Positions 35,583 through 43,301 of a DNA stretch of 64,000 nucleotides are shown here, in pieces. Numbering within the stretch: position 1 is the first letter of the stretch; every line of letters starts with the position of its first letter. The notes under the pieces are model-generated. The model worked only from the letters and a program-made list of their open reading frames with translations, did not search any database and was not told where the DNA came from. Source of the stretch: Tenacibaculum agarivorans (GTDB lineage: Bacteria; Bacteroidota; Bacteroidia; Flavobacteriales; Flavobacteriaceae); assembly GCF_001936575.1 (NCBI RefSeq), contig NZ_MSMP01000014.1, forward strand, positions 62,001-126,000. Direction: 5' to 3'. Position numbers and translations under genes: made by a program.

Positions 35583-36401
35583 TTATTGAAACTCATTCTT
35601 AAATGCACTTAAAAACTTTTCATTTTTTGAATAGATTGCAAACACCACCTTTTTAAATCTATTTTTAAACTTATTATCAAAATGCTCTTTAAATAATTTT
35701 GCAATGTCATTTGGTTCATTTTGAAAAACACCACAGCCCCAAGCTCCTAAGATTAATGTTTGATGTCCTTTAGCGTAACTTAAGCTTAATAGTTTTTCCA
35801 TACGTTTACTCATGATCTGAGGAACGCTTTCAACCTTATTTTTTTCGTTTCGATTTACAACTCCAAAATTTACTGCTGGTGAAGTAATAAAACTACACAA
35901 CTTATATTCAGATAATAATTCTGTCTTATGATTTCTAAAAACAGGTACATTGGGACTATAAATCATATGATCTGTATATATACATGATTTCATTCTTCTA
36001 TGCATTTCATAAAACTCAAATACACTCATTTGAGATTCATGTAACCCAGAAGATAATGCTAAACTTTCCTCCTGTGCCAGTGAACCATTTAGAAATCCCC
36101 CTCCTGGATTTTTTGCCGAAGCAAAATTCAAACACATTACATTATCATCAATCCTCATTCTTAAAATAGCACTTATAGAATCTTCATTAGTGACTTGAAA
36201 ATCTGTTTTAAATTCATTATCAAATACTAATTCATTAGCTAATTTTTCTAGTTCTCCTGATGTATAATGTATAGTATTATCAATAGATTTTCCAACCACA
36301 TCTTTTAACTCTATGCGATTATTGTTAGTATCAAAATAAAACCCTTGTTCTATTATCTTTATTGTTTCTTCTGCTTTTACTTTTCTTTCTGCTCTATTCA
36401 T
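35583..36401 (-). CDS. Bacterial poly(ADP-ribose) glycohydrolase, TIGR02452 type
   Basis: A 272-residue PARG-catalytic (DUF2263/TIGR02452) macrodomain-fold protein. The PARG signature GGG-X7-QEE is intact at 100-112 (NPGGGFLNGSLAQEE), and the family C-terminal motif LGAWGCGVFQNEP is present. Bacterial PARGs release ADP-ribose from poly(ADP-ribose) chains. There is no PARP-like transferase in the window, so its natural substrate may come from outside or elsewhere in the genome. It starts 117 bp after prs; a weak -7-like TAAATTTA may drive it, and I see no NrtR operator there. Confidence 0.92.
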   Translation of the reverse strand: MNRAERKVKAEETIKIIEQGFYFDTNNNRIELKDVVGKSIDNTIHYTSGELEKLANELVFDNEFKTDFQVTNEDSISAILRMRIDDNVMCLNFASAKNPGGGFLNGSLAQEESLALSSGLHESQMSVFEFYEMHRRMKSCIYTDHMIYSPNVPVFRNHKTELLSEYKLCSFITSPAVNFGVVNRNEKNKVESVPQIMSKRMEKLLSLSYAKGHQTLILGAWGCGVFQNEPNDIAKLFKEHFDNKFKNRFKKVVFAIYSKNEKFLSAFKNEFQ

Positions 36402-36518
36402 TTTTCTTTTTTAGTTTAATTAATCTTTGCTAATAAATTTACATATATGATAATATCTTCAACTCTTATAAAATATAGATTGAACTGATATACATTTTTA
36501 AATTATTGTATCTGTATA

Positions 36519-37346
36519 TCAAATAATATCTTCCAATTTAATCTGCTCAACTGCTTCAACATCTTTAAAACTGTTTGTTGTATATATTTCTGTAAAATGT
36601 TGTTTCAAATTTTCAGTTCCTTTACTAAATATACCATGACTTACAGCTAGGTATAAATCACCTGCATTTTTCTTTTTCAACTCGTCTGCCAATCCCATAA
36701 ACGTTCCTCCTCCATCACAAATATCATCTACTATCAAACAATGCTTACCTTCTAAATCTTCCTCATATACTTTAAACCCTTCTAACTTCCCATTGGTAAC
36801 ATTTCTCTTTTTAGAACATTCAACCACAGCAATTCCCCCTAAATATTCCGACACTTTATAAATCTTTTTCAAAGCTCCTCCGTCAGGAGAAATTAATAAC
36901 ACATCTTCACCTATATTTTCGATTACTTTTTTGATGAAATTGTAGTTAGTTATTACTTCACAATTTTCTAAAACAGCAGAAGTAACTTCAGAATGTGGAT
37001 CAAAAATCATCACTTTATTTAAGTTTAGGCTATTCAATAATTCTGCATATACTTTTACAGTTAGAGGTTCTCCTGGCACCATAACCCTATCTTGCCTTGC
37101 CCCTGGAAAATATGGTATCAACAATTCTATTTCTTTTATTCCACAACGTTTTATAGCATCTACAGCACACACCAAGACTCCAAAGTCATTAAAAGAACAA
37201 ATTCGAGTTGTTATGGTAACCTTTGATACACTTGACAAATCAGTTTTTATCTTAATATGAGGTTCACCTCCTGAAAAAATAAAAGATTCAAATTCTACTT
37301 GATTATCTCCTAACGGCTTGAATGTATGGTCTAGATTTAAAATCAT
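36519..37346 (-). CDS. prs: Ribose-phosphate pyrophosphokinase-like enzyme
   Basis: A 275-residue Prs-family protein, shorter than housekeeping PRPP synthetases (about 310). It has the ATP-loop region IPYFPGARQDRVMVPGEPLT, FDPHSE, and a ribose-5-phosphate loop VDDICDGGGTF. The canonical loop is VDDxxDTGGT, so the inserted Gly is a departure. This is the NadV-associated type also found in large phages. It should supply PRPP to NadV, or could phosphorylate ADP-ribose as phage Adps does in the NARP1 route. ATG 37346 is preferred to 37394, because the latter would start within the promoter upstream of the -7 element. Confidence 0.9.
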   Translation of the reverse strand: MILNLDHTFKPLGDNQVEFESFIFSGGEPHIKIKTDLSSVSKVTITTRICSFNDFGVLVCAVDAIKRCGIKEIELLIPYFPGARQDRVMVPGEPLTVKVYAELLNSLNLNKVMIFDPHSEVTSAVLENCEVITNYNFIKKVIENIGEDVLLISPDGGALKKIYKVSEYLGGIAVVECSKKRNVTNGKLEGFKVYEEDLEGKHCLIVDDICDGGGTFMGLADELKKKNAGDLYLAVSHGIFSKGTENLKQHFTEIYTTNSFKDVEAVEQIKLEDII

Positions 37347-37347
37347 T

Positions 37348-37395
37348 TTTGTGTAATTTTTACGCAAAATTAAAACATAAAAACAGATTGACAAA
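37348..37395 (-). promoter_or_regulatory. prs promoter with NrtR-type operator
   Basis: Minus strand: TTTG (37395-37392), 19-bp spacer, TAATTTTG (37372-37365). The perfect 21-bp operator TTTGCGTAA-N3-TTACACAAA (37368-37348) begins with the last four bases of the -7 element and ends one base before the ATG. Repression by promoter occlusion is likely. Confidence 0.8.
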
Positions 37396-37399
37396 ATAT

Positions 37400-37420
37400 T
37401 TTGTGTAAAAATTACACTAT
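37400..37420 (-). promoter_or_regulatory. Second, degenerate NrtR-type site before prs
   Basis: TTTGTGTAA-N3-TTACACTAT has a perfect left half and a right half with two mismatches. It covers the nrtR stop codon, much as site B covers the stop codon before nadV. Confidence 0.5.
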
Positions 37421-38101
37421 CTTAATTTCAAAATGAAATCCTTCCTTAAGTAACTGATTATATTTCTTATGATTAAATTTGAAGAGTTTTGCAGGTCTAC
37501 CGCTACCTTGTTGATAAATTTTATCCGTTTCTTCTACGATTTCAAAACTTAATATTTTTTTCCTGAAGTTTCTACGATCTATTCTTTGCTCTAAAATAGT
37601 AGTATACAGATTTTCTAAGTCTGAAAATGGAAATTCCTTATTTAAAAGATCAAAGCCAATAGGTTGATATTGTAATTTTCCTTTAAGTCGTTCTTTCGCT
37701 ATATTTAAGATTGTTTGGTGATCAAAAGCTAATTCTGGTAAGTTATTTACATCAAACCATTGAGCTTCTGCTGCATCAGTATCAGCTTTTATCTTAAAAT
37801 GATTAGGCCTTACTAAACCAAAGTAGCTTATAGATACTACCCTATTTCTTGGATCCCTATTAGGTTTTCCAAAAGTGTACAATTGCTCTAAATAATCAAT
37901 TTTCACACCTGTTTCTTCTTTCAACTCTCTGGTTACCGCAGTTTCTAAAGATTCATCATCCCGTACCAAACCACCAGGTAACGCCCAACTATCTTTATAC
38001 GGTGCTACTCCTCTTTTTATGAGTAAAACAGAGAGTTGTTTTTCATCATATCCAAAAACAACGGCATCTACAGCGACTTTAATATTCTGAATTGCAGGCA
38101 T
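37412..38101 (-). CDS. nrtR: NrtR-type Nudix transcriptional regulator
   Basis: A 229-residue protein. An N-terminal Nudix domain carries an intact Nudix box (43-66, GGLVRDDESLE then RELKEETGV). The C-terminal winged helix includes LYTTILEQRIDRRNFRKKIL and RPAKLFKFNHKKY. NrtR proteins sense ADP-ribose or related nucleotides and repress NAD-biosynthesis genes. The intact box suggests that catalysis may be retained, unlike in several characterised NrtRs. The gene heads the island and carries the same operator in its own promoter, so ADP-ribose could derepress NAD rebuilding (inference). Confidence 0.9.
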   Translation of the reverse strand: MPAIQNIKVAVDAVVFGYDEKQLSVLLIKRGVAPYKDSWALPGGLVRDDESLETAVTRELKEETGVKIDYLEQLYTFGKPNRDPRNRVVSISYFGLVRPNHFKIKADTDAAEAQWFDVNNLPELAFDHQTILNIAKERLKGKLQYQPIGFDLLNKEFPFSDLENLYTTILEQRIDRRNFRKKILSFEIVEETDKIYQQGSGRPAKLFKFNHKKYNQLLKEGFHFEIKIV

Positions 38102-38103
38102 TA

Positions 38104-38128
38104 TTTGTGTTTATTTTACACAAAACTA
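38104..38128 (-). promoter_or_regulatory. nrtR promoter with autoregulatory operator
   Basis: -7 element TAGTTTTG (38128-38121) on the minus strand. The operator (38124-38104) has one perfect half (TTTGTGTAA) and one with two mismatches, and sits 2 bp from the start codon with the same offset to the -7 element as at prs and nadV. Confidence 0.75.
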
Positions 38129-38135
38129 CAAATAT

Positions 38136-38885
38136 TTATGATAAAATATGAGTATCTAAACTAGTATTTGGTGTTAATTCCACCGCTTCTTTATCTTTTC
38201 TAAACAATCTTGCTGTTAAATTTCCTTTTACTCTAATAGTGTTTCCTGATACTTCTAACCAACTCCCCTCTCGTAAACCTAATACTGGAATTTGATTGAA
38301 CACATGATATTCTTTAATTCTAGTCTCTCTAGTTTCACCCATATGTGTTGAAGTAGGATCAGGATCTAAATAATGTGCATTGATATTAAAAGGAATTAAC
38401 CCCATAGTATTAAAACTTGGCGGATAAACAATAGGCATATCATTGGTATTCATCATAGTTACTCCACAGATATTACTTCCAGCACTTGTTCCTAAATAAG
38501 GAGTACCGTTTTCAACAACCTCTTTTAAAATAGTAATTACTCTTGTTTTATATAATTGATTTACCAATTCAAAGGTATTTCCGCCACCTGTAAAAATAGC
38601 TTCTGCGTTTTCCACTGCTTCTATAGGATTTTCAAATTCATGAATTCCAACTACTTCTTTATTAATTTTCCCAAATGCCTCTTTAGCTTTATTTGTATAG
38701 TTATCATATGAAATCCCACTAGGTCTAGCATAGGGTATGAATAAAATAGTATTCGCTTCCTTAAAAAAAGAAACTAATTCTGGTAATAAACATTCTAAAT
38801 AACTACTACCATGTACAGTAGATGTACTCGCAATGATGAGTTTTTTCAATTTTACGTTATTAAAAATTATAGGCAAATCTAACAA
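38136..38885 (-). CDS. pepE: Peptidase E (alpha-aspartyl dipeptidase)
   Basis: A 249-residue S51 peptidase. The nucleophile Ser is in LGTSAGSNICG, preceded by the oxyanion segment IFTGGGNTFELVNQLY; NINAHYLDPDPTSTHMGETR and VLGLREGSWLEV are typical PepE. It hydrolyses Asp-X dipeptides in the cytoplasm. ATG 38885 adds 12 residues before the usual N-terminus; a TTG at 38849 would begin exactly LKKLIIASTSTVHG and is a plausible true start. It ends just before the nrtR promoter. Confidence 0.92.
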   Translation of the reverse strand: MLDLPIIFNNVKLKKLIIASTSTVHGSSYLECLLPELVSFFKEANTILFIPYARPSGISYDNYTNKAKEAFGKINKEVVGIHEFENPIEAVENAEAIFTGGGNTFELVNQLYKTRVITILKEVVENGTPYLGTSAGSNICGVTMMNTNDMPIVYPPSFNTMGLIPFNINAHYLDPDPTSTHMGETRETRIKEYHVFNQIPVLGLREGSWLEVSGNTIRVKGNLTARLFRKDKEAVELTPNTSLDTHILS

Positions 38886-38922
38886 AAGCAGTATATTGTC
38901 ACATAAATTTTAAAATTAAATT

Positions 38923-39450
38923 ATGAAAAAATTAATTTTACTCTTTCTTTCTATTTCATTATTAATAGCTTGTTCAGATGATCAAGATGGAGTTACAGAT
39001 ATTTCTAATGATGACATCGTTGGTACTTGGAACATTACTAAATCTGAGTTCAGTGGTACAGCAACAGCTACAGTACAAGGAATTCCAGTTACTGGAAGTG
39101 CCAAAGGAACTGGTAAAGATTATGATTTAGCACTTACATTTAAAGAAAATCCGAATGAGTTTAGTTTTGAAGGTACTTTTACTTCCGTAGTTGAAGTTTC
39201 TATTCAAGGGCAAACTCAAATAGTAGAAAGAGAATTGAATTCTTTAGGTGAAGTTACTGTAGGAACATGGAAAATAGAAAACAATCAATTATTTTTTGAA
39301 AATGGTGGTGTTACAAGCGAAGCACTTCCTATTGAGTCTATCAGTTCAAACAAAATTGTAGTAAAAATTGATATTGATCAAACTTTTACATCTCCACAAG
39401 ATATTCCTGTTACCGTAAAAGGTATTGGAACTGTTATTTTGGAAAAATAA
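38923..39450 (+). CDS. Lipocalin-like lipoprotein
   Basis: A 175-residue lipoprotein with lipobox LIAC at about 17. After an acidic spacer the mature domain starts DDIVGTWNITKSEFSG, the opening of bacterial lipocalin-like (DUF4923/lipocalin_4-type) domains, and continues as an all-beta protein. A lipid- or small-molecule-binding envelope role is possible but unproven. It is divergent from pepE across 37 bp and ends in a clear terminator. Confidence 0.75.
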   Translation: MKKLILLFLSISLLIACSDDQDGVTDISNDDIVGTWNITKSEFSGTATATVQGIPVTGSAKGTGKDYDLALTFKENPNEFSFEGTFTSVVEVSIQGQTQIVERELNSLGEVTVGTWKIENNQLFFENGGVTSEALPIESISSNKIVVKIDIDQTFTSPQDIPVTVKGIGTVILEK

Positions 39451-39473
39451 AACTCAGCTCTATATACATACAC

Positions 39474-39502
39474 AAGCTCACTTTAACAGTGAGCTTTTTT
39501 TT
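39474..39502 (+). terminator. Terminator after the lipocalin-like gene
   Basis: AAGCTCACT (39474-39482) and AGTGAGCTT (39488-39496) followed by a T-run. Confidence 0.85.
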
Positions 39503-39577
39503 GTTTAACAGTTTTTTACATTCACTTTAAAACTTTTTAAGAAGAATAGTTCCTTTATTTGTATCATAACTAACTCT

Positions 39578-40381
39578 ATGATAAGACTTTTACTATTTCT
39601 CTTCTTACTATGTATCTCCTGTCTCTCTAATGCTCAAGGGCATCGAAAAGAAATTGGCGGTAGCATTTCCGATAAATTAGGTTATGTAATTAATGCACAT
39701 ATAATTAATACTTCAGCAAAACTTGGAGCTTTTTCTAATGATAATGGAGAATTTATTATTAAAGCTAAAATTGGTGATGAAATTCAAATTACTTCAATTC
39801 AACATCATACCTTGAATGTCATTGTAACCGAACATGACATAAAAACTAATCGATTAGATTTTAAAATACACCTTAAAGAATATGTTTTAGAAGAAGTTGA
39901 GGTAAAAAAAACAGATTTATCCGGTGTATTATCGGCAGACGCAGGAAATATAAGAAAAAGTGATCGTGAAAAAGTAATGGATAATTTGGGATTTGATCCT
40001 CATCCTAAAAGATTAACTAAAATAGAAAGGGAAATAAAAACAGCTTATGCAGGAGGTATACAATTAGGATTAGGCGCTTTAGTTTCACTCGATTATTTGA
40101 TAAACTCTGTATCTGGTAGAATAGATATGCTAGAAAAGCAAAAAAAACTGTTAGATAATGAAGAAAGACTTGTGTACTTAAAAGACATTCATAAAAATTA
40201 TATAACTGGTCAGTTAAAAATTGATTCTACCGATGTTTCTCGCTTTCTTTATTTCTGCCATCTTGATAAAAACTTTGATCTTGTTTATTATCAAACTGAA
40301 TTTGAAATGATGAATTTCCTAGAAAAACAAGCACAGTTATTTAAAGCTCTAAAAGAAAAAGAGGCCAATGGAAAAAAGTAA
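39578..40381 (+). CDS. CarboxypepD-reg-like exported protein A
   Basis: A 267-residue protein. A signal peptide ends near SNAQG, and a CarboxypepD_reg-like beta domain follows (about 22-105: GGSISDKLGYVINAHIINTS, FSNDNGEFIIKAKIGDEIQI). The C-terminal half is helical and charged and lacks a TonB receptor barrel. It is a tandem paralogue of the next gene, which it overlaps by 14 bp. Proteins of this kind occur singly in Bacteroidota envelopes; their function is unknown. Confidence 0.75.
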   Translation: MIRLLLFLFLLCISCLSNAQGHRKEIGGSISDKLGYVINAHIINTSAKLGAFSNDNGEFIIKAKIGDEIQITSIQHHTLNVIVTEHDIKTNRLDFKIHLKEYVLEEVEVKKTDLSGVLSADAGNIRKSDREKVMDNLGFDPHPKRLTKIEREIKTAYAGGIQLGLGALVSLDYLINSVSGRIDMLEKQKKLLDNEERLVYLKDIHKNYITGQLKIDSTDVSRFLYFCHLDKNFDLVYYQTEFEMMNFLEKQAQLFKALKEKEANGKK

Positions 40382-41180
40382 AATTATTTTTTTAAGTGTG
40401 CTGCTTTTCTCATTTACCATATTTGCTCAGAAAAGAATTAGTATTGAGGGACATATAAATGATAAAATTGGAAAAGTTACTGATGTACATATTATAAACA
40501 AGAATACTACTAGAGGTACTATATCCAATACAGAAGGAATTTTCTCTATTGTAGTTAAAGAAAATGATAGTTTAAAAATATCTTCAATACAACATTACAC
40601 CAGAAAAATTAAAGTAACCAAAGAACATATACAAACTCAACGTATAAACATTACATTAAAATTGAAAAATTATGTTTTAGAAGAAGTTGAAATTGAAAAT
40701 AGAGATCTATTTGAAATTTATAAGAGTACAATAAATACTACTTTAGAAGACATTGCTATAGTAAAAGCTAGAGGTGCTTTAGATTTTTCCAATGTAAAAG
40801 TTGAAGCTAATAAAGATTATAATAAATCAGATGAAATTCATGAAAAACTAAATAATGTAGTAGATCCTACTAAACAATTTGAAGGTTTAAATCTCTTTAA
40901 ACTCTTCACTCCTTTTAAAAGTATACTTAAGAATAATAAAGTTAAAAAAGAACTAACATTTAAGGAACGTTTTCCTAAGCTTTTAAAGTCAAAACTAGGA
41001 GAAGATTTTTTTCATAAAAAATTAAAAATCCCACAAAATAAATATCACCATTTTTTATTGTACTGTGAACCTTTAAATATCCAAAAATTATTTAAAGAAG
41101 ATCGAATACTAGAATTAATCCAACTTTTTCTCGATGAAGAAGAAAAATACTTAAAGACATTAAAAAACACTGAGAAATAA
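40368..41180 (+). CDS. CarboxypepD-reg-like exported protein B
   Basis: A 270-residue paralogue of the preceding protein. It has a signal peptide ending at IFAQ, then IEGHINDKIGKVTDVHIINKN and a KNYVLEEVEIENRDL motif that matches KEYVLEEVEVKKTDL in its neighbour. The C-terminal helical half has diverged strongly. The 14-bp overlap means coupled expression. Its stop codon lies inside the loop of the downstream terminator hairpin. Confidence 0.75.
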   Translation: MEKSKIIFLSVLLFSFTIFAQKRISIEGHINDKIGKVTDVHIINKNTTRGTISNTEGIFSIVVKENDSLKISSIQHYTRKIKVTKEHIQTQRINITLKLKNYVLEEVEIENRDLFEIYKSTINTTLEDIAIVKARGALDFSNVKVEANKDYNKSDEIHEKLNNVVDPTKQFEGLNLFKLFTPFKSILKNNKVKKELTFKERFPKLLKSKLGEDFFHKKLKIPQNKYHHFLLYCEPLNIQKLFKEDRILELIQLFLDEEEKYLKTLKNTEK

Positions 41181-41192
41181 ATCTCAGTGTTT
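41165..41192. terminator. Terminator containing the upstream stop codon in its loop
   Basis: AAACACTGAGA (41165-41175) and TCTCAGTGTTT (41182-41192), 6-nt loop. It can serve both convergent genes. Confidence 0.8.
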
Positions 41193-41224
41193 CCGTTTGG
41201 TTGATTTAAAAATTAAAATTACTA

Positions 41225-42451
41225 TTATCTTCTAACAGCAATTCTATCTCTATTTGAATCTTTATCAGATCTTACTAAACCACCTGATCTTACACCTCCA
41301 GATAATAATAATCCAGTAACGTGAGGAGCAGCCATAGAAGTTCCGCTAATATTTTGGTATCCTCCACCAATCCATGTAGACCAGATAGAAGTTCCTGGTG
41401 CAGCATAATCTACTGGAGAACCAAAGTTAGACGTTCTTGCAATTCTTTCATTGATATCCATATTAGAGATTGTGTATACATTAGTAGCATTTACTCTCGC
41501 TGGAGAATAGAATCTTGAATCGTCGTTAGAGTTTCCTGCAGCTAAAACTACTCTAATTCCTCTACTAGCAACTCTACGAACTGCATTATCAGTAGCTGAA
41601 TCTGTAAATCTACTACGTGGACCTAAACTCATATTAACAACATCTCCGCTTCTACCGTTAGCAGCAACGTAATCTAAAGCTTGAACAGTCCAAGAAAATT
41701 GTCCAGTTCCATTTCCAGCTAATACTTTTAAAGCAATTAAATCAGCACCTGGCGCTACTCCAATAACTCCAAAGTTATTACGTAAAGCTCCAACAGTTCC
41801 TGCAACGTGAGTACCGTGACCATTTCTATCGTTTGCAGAACTAGCATCAGCTCCTGAAGTAACAAAAGTTCTACTTCTACCGGTATTTACTCTTAAATCT
41901 GGGTGATCTAAATCAATACCTGTGTCAATAATCCAAGCACTTCTGTTAATTGGATTAGCTGGACCACCAACTCTATCAATACCCCAAGGGAAGAAATCTC
42001 TAGAAGCTAACTCAGTATTTTCTTCAACAGTTTCTTTTGCTGGAGATAAAGAAATTAAGTGATCATTTTCAATAAAATCTACCCTAGGGTCTTTAGATAA
42101 TGCTTCGTACTGCTCTTTACTTAAGTTAGCTACGAAACCTTGTAAAGCATAACCAAAAGTTGCTTTGATATCCTCTTTGTTTGTGATGATACCTTTAAAG
42201 TTAGTAGCAACTTCTTTGTTTAATGCTTTCATTGATGTTTCATAAGCCTCTTTTGTACCTCTGGCAGCAGGTTCACTTAAATTACCGTCTTTAAGCACTA
42301 CAATGTACTGACCTTCGATAACATCTGAAGTATTATCAACAGCCTGATCTGGATTAATTGTGTCATTAACACTTTCAGAATCATTGTTACAACCAACAAA
42401 TAGACCTGTAGCGATTGCTAAGACAGCAATCTTTAGTTTTGCGTTTTTCAT
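41225..42451 (-). CDS. S8 family subtilisin-like serine protease lipoprotein
   Basis: A 408-residue protease. It has a signal peptide with lipobox FVGC (21), an inhibitor I9-type propeptide (about 45-130, EGQYIVVLKDG to VDFIEND), and a catalytic domain. The triad is in IIDTGIDLDHPD (Asp), GHGTHVAGTVGA (His) and SGTSMAAPHVTG (Ser), with oxyanion Asn in AAGNSND. It should be made as a lipid-anchored zymogen in the periplasm or on the surface. A -7 element TAGTTTTG lies at 42489-42482. There is no type IX sorting domain. Confidence 0.95.
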   Translation of the reverse strand: MKNAKLKIAVLAIATGLFVGCNNDSESVNDTINPDQAVDNTSDVIEGQYIVVLKDGNLSEPAARGTKEAYETSMKALNKEVATNFKGIITNKEDIKATFGYALQGFVANLSKEQYEALSKDPRVDFIENDHLISLSPAKETVEENTELASRDFFPWGIDRVGGPANPINRSAWIIDTGIDLDHPDLRVNTGRSRTFVTSGADASSANDRNGHGTHVAGTVGALRNNFGVIGVAPGADLIALKVLAGNGTGQFSWTVQALDYVAANGRSGDVVNMSLGPRSRFTDSATDNAVRRVASRGIRVVLAAGNSNDDSRFYSPARVNATNVYTISNMDINERIARTSNFGSPVDYAAPGTSIWSTWIGGGYQNISGTSMAAPHVTGLLLSGGVRSGGLVRSDKDSNRDRIAVRR

Positions 42452-42739
42452 TTTAATAAAAGGTTTTTAAATTATTTTCAACAAAACTAACGTTTTTAAC
42501 AATAAAAAACTATAATCCTCAATCATATTACTGTTTTGTTTAAAATTCAACAATTTTAAATAAAATTAATTGAACTATTATCTTTACTGAGATTAGGAGT
42601 ATTAAACACTATATTTTTTGTTAATTTTACCGTATAAAAATGTTAAAAAAATATCTTTTTTTAACTTAATTTTAACATTTAAAAACGCAACTATATCGAT
42701 TATAAAATGAGTTATTTGTTTAATCTTAAGCATATACTA

Positions 42740-43246
42740 ATGATGAAATTTCAAAAAATAATTTATTGTTTACTTATTCTTATTTCTTTTTCATTTAAAA
42801 GTTATTTACATGAATATTACATAGCATTAACGGAAATAGAATATAATAGTAAAAATAAATCAGTAGAAATGATTATGAATGTCTTTGTTGATAACATTGA
42901 AGAAGCAATCAATAAAGAGTTTAATGCCGATATGCAATTGACTACTAAAAAAGAAGTTAAAAATGCGGATGACCTTTTTCATCAGTACTTAAAAAAGCAT
43001 TTTAAAATTTATATAAATGGTAAGCAGTATGATTACAAATTTATAGGAAAAGAGTACGAAAGAAATTTAGTTTACTTCTATTTAGAAATCGAAAACGTTA
43101 AAAATATTTCAACTTTAAAAATTGAAAATGACGTATTAACAAAAGACTTCCCAGATCAACAAAATTTAATAAAAGCAACTATCAACAAAAAGAGAGAAGT
43201 TAAGTTTCTGACTAAAAAAAATAATAAATGTTTGTTAAATTTTTGA
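42740..43246 (+). CDS. DUF6702-like exported protein
   Basis: A 168-residue protein. Its signal peptide (FQKIIYCLLILISFSFKSYL) is followed by HEYYIALTEIEYNSKNKSVEMIM, characteristic of the DUF6702 family, which is often found just before M1 peptidase genes in flavobacteria. That context is reproduced here: an M1 gene starts 55 bp downstream. A longer in-frame start at 42707 exists, but 42740 gives a standard signal peptide. The function is unknown; a partner or chaperone of the peptidases is possible. Confidence 0.75.
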   Translation: MMKFQKIIYCLLILISFSFKSYLHEYYIALTEIEYNSKNKSVEMIMNVFVDNIEEAINKEFNADMQLTTKKEVKNADDLFHQYLKKHFKIYINGKQYDYKFIGKEYERNLVYFYLEIENVKNISTLKIENDVLTKDFPDQQNLIKATINKKREVKFLTKKNNKCLLNF

Positions 43247-43301
43247 CGCAATCATCTTCTTAACCTTAAATTTACCTGCAAATCAACTGAAAATATACAC
43301 A

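Noticed and set aside
36402..36518. NrtR operator before the bacterial PARG gene
   Set aside because: TTTGCTAATAAATTTACATA looks similar at first sight but lacks both GYGTAA and TTACRC halves and is not joined to an exact -7 element.
27940..38101. DarTG-type toxin-antitoxin or prophage origin for the ADP-ribose island
   Set aside because: No DarT-like or other ADP-ribosyltransferase, integrase, attachment repeat or phage structural gene is visible in or beside the island.
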